Source: Curtobacterium flaccumfaciens pv. betae (lineage in GTDB: Bacteria; Actinomycetota; Actinomycetes; Actinomycetales; Microbacteriaceae). Taken from it: 64,000 bases of DNA. Each line of letters begins with the position of its first letter. Positions within the stretch are counted from its first letter, which is position 1. Both the position numbers and the translations under genes were made by a program. Location: assembly GCF_026241855.1 (NCBI RefSeq), contig NZ_JAPJDC010000001.1, positions 3,224,001 to 3,288,000 of the forward strand, given 5' to 3'. Shown here one piece after another: positions 33,066-43,191 of this stretch. Under the pieces are notes generated by a model. The model was not told the origin of the DNA, ran no database searches, and saw only the letters and a list, made by a program, of their open reading frames with translations.

Positions 33066-34493
33066 ATGTCCTCCACCACCACCGCTGCGGCGACGAACCG
33101 CTGGTACCTCTCCGCTGCCCCGATCGCCCGAGCCCTGGTGCACCTGTGCGTGCCGATGGCCGCCGCGATGGTCGTCAGCGCCCTGTACAACGTCATCAAC
33201 GCGGGCTTCATCGGCGCCCAGCACGACACGTCCCTGCTCGCCGCGATCACCTTCGGCACGCCGCTCCTCGGCCTGGTGATGGCCGTGGGCGGGGTGTTCG
33301 GCGTCGGCGGCAGCGCCTTGATGTCCCGGTTGCTCGGAGCATCGGAACACGATCCCGACAAGGCGCGGGACATCAAGCACGTCGCCTCGTTCGCCCTGTG
33401 GGGAGCCGTGGTGACCGGCGCCGTGCTCGGCGTCGTCGGACTCCTGCTGCTCCGCCCGCTCGTCGCCGTCCTCGGTGCCGACGCGGCAGCGGTCCCCGCC
33501 ACGAGCGAGTACGTCGCCGTGATGCTCGCGTTCGTCCCCGTCCTCGCCGCGTCCTTCGCGCTCGAGCAGATCGTCCGCTCCGAGGGCGCCGCGCGGCAGG
33601 CGATGATCGGCCTGGTCCTGTCCACGGTGGGCAACCTGGTGTTCGACGTCCTGTTCATCCTGGGGCTGCACTGGGGTGTCGGCGGCGCCGCACTCGCGGT
33701 GGGCCTGGCCAACGTGGTCTCGATCGCCTACTGGGTGACGTGGCTGCAGCGGAACAGCGAGAACGTCAGCTTCGCGCCGAAGTGGTTCACCCTGCGTGCG
33801 GACATCCTGAAGCCCGTGTTCGGCGTCGGCGTCGGCGAGCTGCTGCAGTCCGCGTTCCTCATCGTCACGACACTCGTCCTCAACAACCTCGCCGCCGCCT
33901 ACGGTGACGACCCGCTGGCAGCGATGGGCGTCGCGGTCCGCATCGCCCAGGTGCCGGAGTTCCTGGTGATGGGCGTGACCATCGGCGTGCTGCCGCTGCT
34001 CGCCTACGCGTTCGGCGCGGGCGACGCCGATCGACTCCGCTCCGGCCTGCGCGCCGCGGCCCTGACCGTCGGCGGCATCGTGCTCGTCTTCTCCGGCACC
34101 GTGTTCGTGTTCCGCGAGCAGGTCTTCACGATCTTCTCCGGTGACCACTCGGTGCTCGCGATCGGCATGACGATCCTGACGGCACAGCTCGTCGCCGCCG
34201 TCGTCAACGGGTTCACGGGACTGCTCACCTCGCTGTTCCAGGCGACCGGGATGGTCATGCCCGCGATGGTGCTGTCGATGGCGCAGGGCGTGCTGTTCAT
34301 CCCGATCGTGATCGCCGGCAACCTGTGGTTCGGACTCGCCGGGATCATCTGGGCACTCACCGTCACCGAGGGCATCGTGTTCGTCGCCGCCGTCGTCCTC
34401 TGGCTGGCGACGCGGGGTCGCATCGCCCGAGGCCTGGCCGAGGGCAGCGCGGCACGCGCCGACGCCGCGCTGGAGGCCGCCCCCGTGGCGTGA
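33066..34493 (+). CDS. MATE family efflux transporter
   Basis: 475 residues with 12 helices in two MatE halves (about 20-180 and 240-400). PMAAAMVVSALYNVINAGFIG and GGSALMSRLLGA mark the first half, and EFLVMGVTIGVLPLLAYAFGAGD the second. DinF/NorM-like, cation-coupled export of drugs is expected. GGAAGGG lies about 13 nt before the ATG at 33066. Downstream of the MarR gene, which probably regulates it. Confidence 0.93.
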   Translation: MSSTTTAAATNRWYLSAAPIARALVHLCVPMAAAMVVSALYNVINAGFIGAQHDTSLLAAITFGTPLLGLVMAVGGVFGVGGSALMSRLLGASEHDPDKARDIKHVASFALWGAVVTGAVLGVVGLLLLRPLVAVLGADAAAVPATSEYVAVMLAFVPVLAASFALEQIVRSEGAARQAMIGLVLSTVGNLVFDVLFILGLHWGVGGAALAVGLANVVSIAYWVTWLQRNSENVSFAPKWFTLRADILKPVFGVGVGELLQSAFLIVTTLVLNNLAAAYGDDPLAAMGVAVRIAQVPEFLVMGVTIGVLPLLAYAFGAGDADRLRSGLRAAALTVGGIVLVFSGTVFVFREQVFTIFSGDHSVLAIGMTILTAQLVAAVVNGFTGLLTSLFQATGMVMPAMVLSMAQGVLFIPIVIAGNLWFGLAGIIWALTVTEGIVFVAAVVLWLATRGRIARGLAEGSAARADAALEAAPVA

Positions 34494-34528
34494 GGCGCGT
34501 CGCCCCCGGCGTCACGCACCACGTGCGT

Positions 34529-34567
34529 ACGGGAGGCCCGCTGCCGGTCCGGCACCGGGCCTCCCGT
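34529..34567. repeat. Palindrome, family P (one internal mismatch)
   Basis: ACGGGAGGCCCG (34529-34540) pairs with CGGGCCTCCCGT (34556-34567). Inside, TGCCGG pairs with CCGGCA after one C/C mismatch. Follows the MATE stop. Confidence 0.78.
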
Positions 34568-34600
34568 CCGTCGCGTGGTCGCGTTCCGTGCGCCGCGTGC

Positions 34601-34660
34601 GCTTCGTGAGCAGGAACGGTCGGATGCGCGCGTGCGACCCGACCGTTTCTGCTCACGAAG
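34601..34660. repeat. Inverted repeat, family R copy 2
   Basis: CTTCGTGAGCAG and CTGCTCACGAAG form the outer arms; GAACGGTCGG and CCGACCGTTT form the inner ones. Shares the outer and inner motifs with the copy at the start of the window. It lies next to a family P copy between the convergent MATE and copC genes. Confidence 0.72.
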
Positions 34661-34685
34661 TGCGCGACGCGGCGCCGCCCGCGCG

Positions 34686-35279
34686 CTACGCGCTGCGGCC
34701 GCGCCGCAGCAGCAGCACGACGACCGCGCCGGCCACCAGGACGGCCCCGGCGCCGAGGCCGATCCACACGCCCGGCGCGATGCCCGGCGACGAGGACGGA
34801 GCACCGTCCGAGGCTCCGGTGGCCGTCGCCGTGGCACTCGGCGTCGGAGCGGGGCTCGGGGTCGGGGTGGCACTCGCGCTCGGGGTCGACGCCGGGGCTG
34901 CGGCCCGGTACTCGAACGCGAGCGTGCCCTCGATCGGGTGGCCGTCCGGCGACACGTACCGCCAGAGCACCGTGTAGCTGCCCTGGTCGAGGTCGACCGC
35001 GCGGCGCATGGTCGTCCCGGAGACCCTCACGTCACCCGTTGCGACGTCGGCACCGGAGGCATCCGTCACCTGGATCCGGAGTCCGGCATCGAGGCCGGCG
35101 AGCGGCGCTTCCGAGAAGGTCAGGTCGACGGACTCGAGCGGTTCGGTGACGACCGCCCCGTCCGCCGGGGTACTGCTGGTCAGGGCCGAGTGGGCCGACG
35201 CGGGCTGGACACCGACGAGCGTCAGCAGTCCCGCCGCGACGATCGCCAGTGCCGCCGCCGTGTTTCGGGCTGTGCGCAT
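34686..35279 (-). CDS. copC: Copper resistance protein CopC with C-terminal anchor
   Basis: 197 residues. The signal peptide ends in ASA, leaving His30 as the mature N-terminus (HSALTSSTPADG), one of the CopC Cu(II) ligands. VSPDGHPIEGTLAF supplies Asp112 and His114, the other ligands. A Pro/Ser/Thr/Ala linker (about 128-160) leads to a C-terminal membrane helix and an Arg-rich end. It would bind copper at the outer face of the membrane. No copD lies next to it in the window. Confidence 0.92.
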   Translation of the reverse strand: MRTARNTAAALAIVAAGLLTLVGVQPASAHSALTSSTPADGAVVTEPLESVDLTFSEAPLAGLDAGLRIQVTDASGADVATGDVRVSGTTMRRAVDLDQGSYTVLWRYVSPDGHPIEGTLAFEYRAAAPASTPSASATPTPSPAPTPSATATATGASDGAPSSSPGIAPGVWIGLGAGAVLVAGAVVVLLLRRGRSA

Positions 35280-35320
35280 GCGCAGACTCTACCGACGGCC
35301 GATCGGCAGCCCGCTGGGGG

Positions 35321-35488
35321 TCAGAGCTGCTCGCCGAGGAAGTCCGCGTAGGTGGGCTCGTAGCGCGCTTCGCTGACGCTGACGAGCTGGTGGCCGGTTC
35401 CTTCGAGGCGTTCGGCGACGAGGGCGGCGAGGTCCTCGGGCGAACGGAGCCCGTGGCGGTGCCACGCGTTTTGGATGGTGGCGGTCAT
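35321..35488 (-). CDS. Small hypothetical protein, 55 aa
   Basis: MTATIQNAWHRHGLRSPED is followed by a helix (LAALVAERLEGTG) and an acidic aromatic end. GAAGGG lies about 10 nt before the ATG at 35488, and the codon use fits the genome. No family recognised, and no membrane or signal features. It could be a spurious ORF, but the ribosome binding site argues for translation. Confidence 0.5.
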   Translation of the reverse strand: MTATIQNAWHRHGLRSPEDLAALVAERLEGTGHQLVSVSEARYEPTYADFLGEQL

Positions 35489-35698
35489 GGTGACCAGCCC
35501 TTCGTCGAGATGATGCGCATCTCGGATCCGCCCGGGTCGACCCGCTGTGCCAGACCCCACAGATCGTGAGGAGCATCGTGACGACGAGTCCCTGATGTCT
35601 GACCCGGTACCGCAACGATACGGTCGGGCCGGAGCGCCGTCGAGGCGGATGCGCTTCGCGGCTGACGGACGCGACGGACCGGCGCGGCGGGTGCGCTG

Positions 35699-35704
35699 TA
35701 GCGT
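35699..35704 (+). promoter_or_regulatory. -10 box TAGCGT, leaderless start
   Basis: Ends 6 nt before the ATG at 35711; the 15-mer to the ATG is identical to the one before the APH-like kinase gene. Confidence 0.5.
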
Positions 35705-35710
35705 CGGCGC

Positions 35711-36424
35711 ATGGAGATCCTCTTCGTCCACGGCGCGCTCGTGCGCGACGGCGACTGGTGGTGGCAACCCACCGCCGACCTGCTGTTCGAGGGCACCGGT
35801 GTCCGCAGTCGATCGGTGGCGCTGCCGTCCTGCGGCGAGGGCCCGTCCGGCCGCCCCGAAGGCGGTCTCGCCGAGGACGCGGCAGCGCTCCGGGCCGCGC
35901 TCGACCGCAGCGACGGCGCGATCGTCGTCGGGCACTCGTACGGCGGCACGGTCGTCGCCGAGGCCGGCCAGCACGGTGCCGTCGAGCACCTGGTCCACGC
36001 GTCGTCCTACCTGCCCGACGTCGGATCGGCCCAGGCCGGGATCATGTCGGACGAGCCCGACCCGGTGGCGATCGGTGATGCCGGGGACGGAGCCCTGGCA
36101 CTGGTCGGGTACGACGCCTCGTCGTTCGGCGCGCGGTTCCTGCAGGACGCCGTCCCGGAGGTGCAGCGGGCTGCGTGGGACCGCGTCACCGCACAGTCCG
36201 CTGCCGCGTTCGTCACGCCGACGACCGCCGCGGGCTGGCAGGGCGTCGACTCCACCTACCTGGTCTGCACCGAGGACCGGAGCACCACCGTCGGCCTCCA
36301 GCGAGCGCACGCGGCACGTGCGACGCGGAGCATCGACGTCCCCACCGGGCACCATCCCTTCATCACCCGACCCGACCTGGTCGTCGAGCAGCTCGAGCTG
36401 CTGCTCGGAAGCGCCGCGGCTTGA
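35711..36424 (+). CDS. Alpha/beta hydrolase
   Basis: 237 residues. ILFVHGALV is the oxyanion-hole strand, VVGHSYGG (about 75-82) the nucleophile elbow with Ser79, and GHHPFITRPDL carries the catalytic His near the C-terminus. The family (PF12697) includes esterases and salicylate-esterase-like enzymes; the substrate is unknown. The gene converges on argG with a family P palindrome between. Confidence 0.9.
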   Translation: MEILFVHGALVRDGDWWWQPTADLLFEGTGVRSRSVALPSCGEGPSGRPEGGLAEDAAALRAALDRSDGAIVVGHSYGGTVVAEAGQHGAVEHLVHASSYLPDVGSAQAGIMSDEPDPVAIGDAGDGALALVGYDASSFGARFLQDAVPEVQRAAWDRVTAQSAAAFVTPTTAAGWQGVDSTYLVCTEDRSTTVGLQRAHAARATRSIDVPTGHHPFITRPDLVVEQLELLLGSAAA

Positions 36425-36439
36425 GACGTCGCGACGACG

Positions 36440-36479
36440 GACGGGAGGCCCGGTGCCAGCTGGCACCGGGCCTCCCGTC
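36440..36479. repeat. Palindrome, family P (perfect 40-bp)
   Basis: Positions 36440-36459 and 36460-36479 are exact reverse complements with no spacer; the ends read GACGGGAGGCCCGG. It sits between convergent genes, 15 bp after the esterase stop and 36 bp from the argG stop. Confidence 0.88.
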
Positions 36480-36515
36480 ATCAGGGGGTCGCGCCCAGGG
36501 CGCGGATCCGCTCGA

Positions 36516-38213
<1,698 letters not shown>

Positions 38214-39317
38214 CTAGCGGCGGAAGCCCTGCAGGAACGCGTGCAGTTCGTCGACGAACAGGTCGGGCTGCTCGAACGGCGCGAAGTGCCCGCCGCGGTC
38301 GAGTTCGTGGTGGAACACGAGGTTCGTGGTGCGCTCGAGCCACTCGCGCGGCGCCCGCACGATGTCGCCGGGGAAGATCGAGAACCCGGACGGCACCTCG
38401 ACCCGTCGCTCCAGCTGCTCCGCCGGGATCGCCGCGTTCGCGTGGTACATCCGCATCGCCGAGCCGATCGTGCCCGTGGCCCAGTACTCGGTGAGCAGCG
38501 CCAGCACCTCGTCGCGCGTGTAGACCGACCACGGGTCCCCGTCGCAGTCGCTCCACGCCCGGAGCTTCTCGAGGATCCAGGCGGCGAGACCCGCGGGCGA
38601 GTCGTTCAGCCCGACGGCGGCGGTCTGCGGCTTCGTGCGGTGCAGCATCGCGTAGGCACCCTCGGCGGTGCGCCACCGATCGGTCGCGGCGACGAACTCC
38701 CGCTCGGCGGCGGACAACGTCGACGCATCGAGGCCCGGCCAGGCGAGCCCGCCGTCGATGCGGTGCACCGCGACCACCCGGTCGGGGTGGTCGAGTGCCA
38801 GGTAGCGGGCGACGTGCGTGCCGATGTCGCCTCCGGACACCGCGAACCGCTCGTACCCCAGGTCCGTCATCAGCGTCGCCCACATGCCGGCCACCTGCCG
38901 GGCGTCGAGAACCTGCGGCGGTGCATCCGAGAACCCGTAGCCGGGCATGTCCGGCACGACGACGTCGTACCCGGCGTCGACGAGCATCGGCAGCACCTTG
39001 CGGTACCGCCAGCCGGAGTCCGGCCAGCCGTGCGCGAGCAGGACCGGCAGGGCATCGGGCCGCGGAGCGCGGGCGTGCAGCAGGTGAATGCCGATGCCGT
39101 CGACGACGACACGGCGCGAGGGCAGCGCGGCGAGCTCGGCACGGTGTGCGTCGAAGTCGAACCCGTCGGCCCAGTACTCGACGAGCGGGCGCAGGACGTC
39201 GAGGTCCACGCCGAGCGACCAGCCGACCCCCGCGGGCGCGTCCGGCCAGCGCGTGGCACGCAGCCGAGCGCGCAGGTCGTCGATGGTCGCGTCGTCGATG
39301 TGCGGTGTCTCGCCCAT
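38214..39317 (-). CDS. Epoxide hydrolase
   Basis: 367 residues. An N-terminal EHN-like region (about 10-75) precedes LLAHGWPDSGW (HGxP, 96-99) and SGGDIGTHVARYL with nucleophile Asp164. GGHFAPFE holds the catalytic His near the C-terminus. It opens epoxides with water via an alkyl-enzyme ester. The ATG at 39317 is preferred over the upstream ATG because TAGCGT lies 7 nt before it. Confidence 0.9.
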   Translation of the reverse strand: MGETPHIDDATIDDLRARLRATRWPDAPAGVGWSLGVDLDVLRPLVEYWADGFDFDAHRAELAALPSRRVVVDGIGIHLLHARAPRPDALPVLLAHGWPDSGWRYRKVLPMLVDAGYDVVVPDMPGYGFSDAPPQVLDARQVAGMWATLMTDLGYERFAVSGGDIGTHVARYLALDHPDRVVAVHRIDGGLAWPGLDASTLSAAEREFVAATDRWRTAEGAYAMLHRTKPQTAAVGLNDSPAGLAAWILEKLRAWSDCDGDPWSVYTRDEVLALLTEYWATGTIGSAMRMYHANAAIPAEQLERRVEVPSGFSIFPGDIVRAPREWLERTTNLVFHHELDRGGHFAPFEQPDLFVDELHAFLQGFRR

Positions 39318-39324
39318 GTCGGCG

Positions 39325-39330
39325 ACGCTA
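39325..39330 (-). promoter_or_regulatory. -10 box TAGCGT, leaderless start
   Basis: Ends 7 nt before the epoxide hydrolase ATG at 39317. Confidence 0.5.
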
Positions 39331-39365
39331 GTCAGCGCCACCGACGATCGGAAGCCCGCAGCCGA

Positions 39366-40091
39366 TCAGGTCAGCGGTGCGTCCCGACCGGCCTCGAACA
39401 ACACCCGGATGGCGTCCGCCCGGATCCACCGCTCGCTCAGGCAGAGCGGTCGCTCGTCGTCGCGGTCCGACGTCAAGCTCTCGATGAACCAGCCGAGCGT
39501 GACCTCGTCGAGGTCCAGGTGCCGGGCGACGTCCTCGGACACCACGTCGGCGGTCGCACGGACCCATCGGCGGTGCGGCGTGGATCGTCCCACCTGCCGG
39601 AGCACCTCGTACAGCGAGTCACTGACCTGCAGCGCCTCGGCGAGCTCGGGCACGATCGCCGGCGGGACCCACTCCACGCCCCACGCAGCCGGCAGCCCGT
39701 CGACCAGTGAGCGCCGGGTCAGGCGGTGCACGGGCGCTCCCGGTTGCAGGTCGAGGGACTCGGCGATGCGCGGCGGGACGGGGACCAGTGCACACGACAG
39801 CGTCACGCTCGACGGCTTGCCACCGGCGGCGCGGACGGTGTGACTCCACGACGGTGCCGCCCGCGAACCGATCAGGTAGTCGATGCGGCGTGCGACGAAG
39901 CTGCCGACGCCCTTCACCCGGCGGATGCGGTTACGCCGCTGCAGGTGCTGCAGCGCTGCCCGGGCGGCGGACCGCCCGACGCCGAACCGCGCCGCCAGCT
40001 CCGCCTCGCTGGCCACCCGCGAGCCGATCGGCAGATCGGCCAGCTCGCCCTCCAGGGCGGCGGCGATGTCGAGGTATCGGGTCTCCGGCAC
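39366..40091 (-). CDS. GntR/HutC-type regulator of the phosphonate locus
   Basis: 241 residues. The N-terminal winged helix (about 6-75) has YLDIAAALEGELADLPIGSR and FGVGRSAARAALQHLQRRN. The C-terminal region (about 85-235) is the UTRA ligand domain of the HutC/PhnF group (PVHRLTRRS, PLCLSERWIRAD). The GTG start at 40091 lies 6 nt after TACAGT. It is divergent from the phosphonate catabolic genes and its own promoter region carries the palindrome 40129-40142. It probably senses a phosphonate or its product. Confidence 0.87.
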   Translation of the reverse strand: MPETRYLDIAAALEGELADLPIGSRVASEAELAARFGVGRSAARAALQHLQRRNRIRRVKGVGSFVARRIDYLIGSRAAPSWSHTVRAAGGKPSSVTLSCALVPVPPRIAESLDLQPGAPVHRLTRRSLVDGLPAAWGVEWVPPAIVPELAEALQVSDSLYEVLRQVGRSTPHRRWVRATADVVSEDVARHLDLDEVTLGWFIESLTSDRDDERPLCLSERWIRADAIRVLFEAGRDAPLT

Positions 40092-40097
40092 GCTCGG

Positions 40098-40103
40098 ACT
40101 GTA
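40098..40103 (-). promoter_or_regulatory. -10 box TACAGT for the GntR gene
   Basis: Ends 6 nt before the GTG. Its centre lies 35 bp from the centre of the palindrome at 40129-40142, so that palindrome covers the -35 region. Confidence 0.5.
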
Positions 40104-40128
40104 GCCGGTCCCCCTGGCGGACCGCATG

Positions 40129-40142
40129 CCTGTCCGGACAGG
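40129..40142. promoter_or_regulatory. Candidate GntR operator, copy 1
   Basis: CCTGTCCGGACAGG, a perfect 14-bp palindrome, extendable to GCCTGTCCGGACAGGC at 40128-40143. Its core GTCCGGAC resembles the GTCTAGAC core of HutC-type operators. Located between the divergent GntR and HAD genes. Identical 14-mers lie at 47972 and 49089. Confidence 0.75.
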
Positions 40143-40267
40143 CCGTGACGAGCCTCCCGGCGTCGTTCACCTGGCGGACACCTGCGCACCGTCTGCCCGC
40201 CACGGGGCGCTCCGACGCTGGTCGGACCGCGCCGGTCCCGGCGTGACGGCACGAACCCAGGAGTCCC

Positions 40268-40963
40268 ATGATCTCGCTCGTCTGCCTCGACATGGCAGGA
40301 ACCACCGTCGACGACGGTGGCGTCGTCCTCGACGCCTTCCGCACCGCGCTCACCGACGTCGGCCTCGAGCACGGGAGCTCGGAGCACGACCGTGCGGTGC
40401 AGTACGCGGTCGACACCATGGGCCAGTCGAAGATCGCCGTGTTCACGGCACTCTTCGACGGGGACGGCGACCGTGCCGAGGCTGCGAACACCGCGTTCGA
40501 GCGCGCGTACGCCCGCACCCTCGACCGCGGCGTGCGGCCGGTGGACGGCGCCGTCGAGACGCTCGTCGCACTCCGCGCAGCGGGGCGACGGATCGCGCTG
40601 ACCACCGGGTTCTCGCCCGCGACGCGCGACGCGGTGCTCGACCTGCTCGGCTGGCGGCCGCTGATCGACCTCGCGCTCTCCCCCGCCGACGCCGGCCGCG
40701 GGCGCCCGTACCCGGACATGGTGCTCGCCGCCGTGCTCCGGACCGGCACCGACGACGTCCGCGACGTGGCGGTCGTCGGGGACACCGTCGCCGACCTGCT
40801 CACGGGACACCGCGCCGGCGCGTCGGTCGTGGCGGGCGTGCGGACCGGGACGCACCAGGACGCCGACTTCGCGACCGTCCTGCACACCCACGTCCTCGAC
40901 TCGGTCACCGAGGTGCCGTCGGTGCTCGCCGAGGTCGAGGACGCCGCCCGGGTCCTGGCGTGA
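40268..40963 (+). CDS. PhnX-like HAD hydrolase (phosphonatase-like)
   Basis: 231 residues. LDMAGTTVDD carries nucleophile Asp8 followed by Ala10, the D-x-AGT signature of phosphonatase rather than the D-x-D of other HADs. MGQSKIAV places Lys55 where PhnX has its Schiff-base lysine. RPYPDMVLAA and VVGDTVADLL complete the HAD motifs. The family (TIGR03351-like) is found in phosphonate operons and would cleave a C-P bond or a phosphate ester of a phosphono-aldehyde. GGAG precedes the ATG. It overlaps the dehydrogenase gene by 4 bp. Confidence 0.87.
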   Translation: MISLVCLDMAGTTVDDGGVVLDAFRTALTDVGLEHGSSEHDRAVQYAVDTMGQSKIAVFTALFDGDGDRAEAANTAFERAYARTLDRGVRPVDGAVETLVALRAAGRRIALTTGFSPATRDAVLDLLGWRPLIDLALSPADAGRGRPYPDMVLAAVLRTGTDDVRDVAVVGDTVADLLTGHRAGASVVAGVRTGTHQDADFATVLHTHVLDSVTEVPSVLAEVEDAARVLA

Positions 40964-42027
40964 CGCCGGTGCGCGCCGACGCCCGGTACGCCCTGTGGCA
41001 CGGCGTCGGCGCCCCGGTCACCGTCGAGTCGCTGCCGTCGACGACGCTGCCGGACGGCGGTGTGCTCGTCGAGGTCGAGCTGGCCACCGTGTGCGGCAGC
41101 GACCTGCACACCGCGCTCGGCCACCGTCCGGGTCCGACACCGAGTGTCCTCGGCCACGAACAGGTCGGCCGCGTCGTCGCGGTCGACGCCGTGCCGCCGA
41201 CCACCGTCCAGGGACAGCCGGTCCGGGTCGGTGACCGCGTCGTGTGGTCGGTCGCCGCGTCGTGCGGCGACTGCGACCGGTGCGCGTCGGGCATCCCGCA
41301 GAAGTGCCGCTCCCTGCGGAAGTACGGTCACGAGGCCGTCACCGCGGACTGGACGCTGAACGGCGGCTTCGCCACGCACTGCGTCCTGCTCCCCGGCACG
41401 GCGATCGCGGTCGTCCCCGCGCACGTGCCGGCGGCCGTCGCCGCGCCGGCGGCCTGCGCCACGGCTACGGTGGCCGCGGCTCTCGACGCAGTGCAGCGAC
41501 CGCTCGACGGCGCGCGGGTCCTGGTCACCGGTGCCGGCATGCTCGGGATCACCGCCGTCGCGATGGCCGTCGACGCGGGTGCCACCGTGACCGTCTCCGA
41601 CCCGAACGCGGGCCGACGTGCCCGGGCGGTCTGCTTCGGCGCGGCGCGGGCCGTCGCCCCGGGTGACGCGATCGGGTCCTTCGACGTCGCGGTCGAGCTG
41701 TCCGGCCACCCCGATGCGGTCGAGGCGGCGGTGGACTCCCTCGACGTCGACGGTGTCGCCGTGCTCGTCGGCGCGGTCTCGACCAGCCGTGCGGTGACCA
41801 TCGACCCGGAGCAGATCGTGCGGCGGCTGAACCGGATCGTCGGGGTCCACAACTACGCGCCCCGGCACCTCGCGACCGCGGTGGCCTTCCTCGCGCGCAG
41901 CGAGCTGCCCTTCGCGGACCTGGTCGAGCGGTCGGTCGGCCTCGACGCGGTCGGGCACGCCGTCACGACACCGCCGTCGGACGGGTTCCTGCGCCGCGGG
42001 GTCGACCCGGCGGCCGCCGTGGTGTGA
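40960..42027 (+). CDS. Phosphonate-associated zinc alcohol dehydrogenase
   Basis: 355 residues. Cys45, His66 and Glu67 (VCGSD, GHEQVG) form the catalytic zinc site, and CGDCDRCASGIPQKC (Cys102, 105, 108, 116) the structural zinc lobe. VTGAGMLGITAVAMA binds NAD(P). The layout fits the dehydrogenase family proposed for phosphonate catabolism (TIGR03366-like), where it would interconvert an alcohol and a phosphono-aldehyde for the HAD enzyme. The GTGA start overlap with the HAD stop implies coupling. Confidence 0.87.
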   Translation: MTPVRADARYALWHGVGAPVTVESLPSTTLPDGGVLVEVELATVCGSDLHTALGHRPGPTPSVLGHEQVGRVVAVDAVPPTTVQGQPVRVGDRVVWSVAASCGDCDRCASGIPQKCRSLRKYGHEAVTADWTLNGGFATHCVLLPGTAIAVVPAHVPAAVAAPAACATATVAAALDAVQRPLDGARVLVTGAGMLGITAVAMAVDAGATVTVSDPNAGRRARAVCFGAARAVAPGDAIGSFDVAVELSGHPDAVEAAVDSLDVDGVAVLVGAVSTSRAVTIDPEQIVRRLNRIVGVHNYAPRHLATAVAFLARSELPFADLVERSVGLDAVGHAVTTPPSDGFLRRGVDPAAAVV

Positions 42028-42034
42028 TGGCTGC

Positions 42035-43144
42035 GTGACGACCTTCACCGCTGCCCGTGTCCACCGGGGCGACGGCGGGACGCCGGGTTCGTCCTTCGCC
42101 GTGCGCGACGACGTGGTCGTCGAGGCGTCGGACGGACCGGTGGTCGACCTCGGCGACGTCGACGTCCTGCCGGGTCTGGTCGACCTGCACGCCGACTCGC
42201 TGTCCCGCTTCGAACAGCCGCGCCCCGGCGTCCCGGTGCCGCTCGGGCACGCGCTCGAGTCCTTCGCCGCCGACGCCCTGCTCGCCGGCGTGACGACCGC
42301 CCTGCTGTGCTGCTCGGTGGAGCACGCGACGGCTCCGGCGCGCAGCGCCGAGCACGCCGCCGCCGTCCTCGACGCGGTCGCCGCGTCCGACCTGCCGGTC
42401 GACGTCCGCGTGCACCTGCGCGTCGACGTCACCCACGACGACGCCGTGGCGGCGGCCGGGAGGCTCGTGGCGGCCCATCCGGATCGGGTCACCCTGGTCT
42501 CGTACATGGACCACACCCCCGGACGCGGCCAGTACTCGACCGTCGCCGCCTGGAGACGGGCCTACCGCGCACTCGACCGCGCCGACGACGAGGTGCTCGA
42601 TGCCCGCCTTGCGGCGTTCCACGCCGGTGCCGAGGGCATCGGCCGCCGACGAGCGGCCATCGCCGAACTCGCGAACCGGGCCGGTGTCGTCGTCGCAGCA
42701 CACGACGACGAGACGCCCGAGGCCGTCCTCGAGGCCAGGCGGCTCGGCGCCCGGATCTCGGAGTTCCCGGTCACCGAGCGCGCTGCGGCCGCGGCGATCG
42801 ACGCCGGGCTCGGGGTCGTCGTCGGTGCCCCGAACCTCTGGCGGGGCGGGTCGCACGGCTCCGGGCTGTCCGCTCGCGCGGCGATCGCGGCCGGTCGGGC
42901 CGACGTGGTGGCGTCGGACTACCAGCTCGGGTCGCTGCTGCCGGGGCTGCGAGCGGCCGCCACCGCCGGGGTTGCACCGTTCGCCGAGCTCGTCGCGACG
43001 GTCACCCGGAACCCCGCGGAACACGTCGGGCTTCCGGACCGGGGGCTCCTCGCACCGGGTCGCCGTGCGGACTTCGTCGCCGTGCGCGAGGACCGTGTGG
43101 TCGGTGTCTGGCGCGACGGCCGGCAGCGGCTGTTCCGCGACTGA
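42035..43144 (+). CDS. PhnM-like amidohydrolase
   Basis: 369 residues. LPGLVDLHADSL (His52, Asp54) is the metal-binding start, with RPGV as in PhnM. VTLVSYMDHTPGRGQ and VVAAHDDETPE supply further ligands, and ASDYQLGSLLPG is the C-terminal Asp block. In C-P lyase pathways PhnM removes pyrophosphate from ribosyl methylphosphonate triphosphate. Here the rest of that pathway is absent, so the substrate is probably different. Starts 7 nt after the dehydrogenase stop. Confidence 0.82.
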   Translation: MTTFTAARVHRGDGGTPGSSFAVRDDVVVEASDGPVVDLGDVDVLPGLVDLHADSLSRFEQPRPGVPVPLGHALESFAADALLAGVTTALLCCSVEHATAPARSAEHAAAVLDAVAASDLPVDVRVHLRVDVTHDDAVAAAGRLVAAHPDRVTLVSYMDHTPGRGQYSTVAAWRRAYRALDRADDEVLDARLAAFHAGAEGIGRRRAAIAELANRAGVVVAAHDDETPEAVLEARRLGARISEFPVTERAAAAAIDAGLGVVVGAPNLWRGGSHGSGLSARAAIAAGRADVVASDYQLGSLLPGLRAAATAGVAPFAELVATVTRNPAEHVGLPDRGLLAPGRRADFVAVREDRVVGVWRDGRQRLFRD

Positions 43145-43191
43145 CGGTCTCCCCGCCGAAGACCACCGGGGGCAGCCGAGGACCGCCGGGG

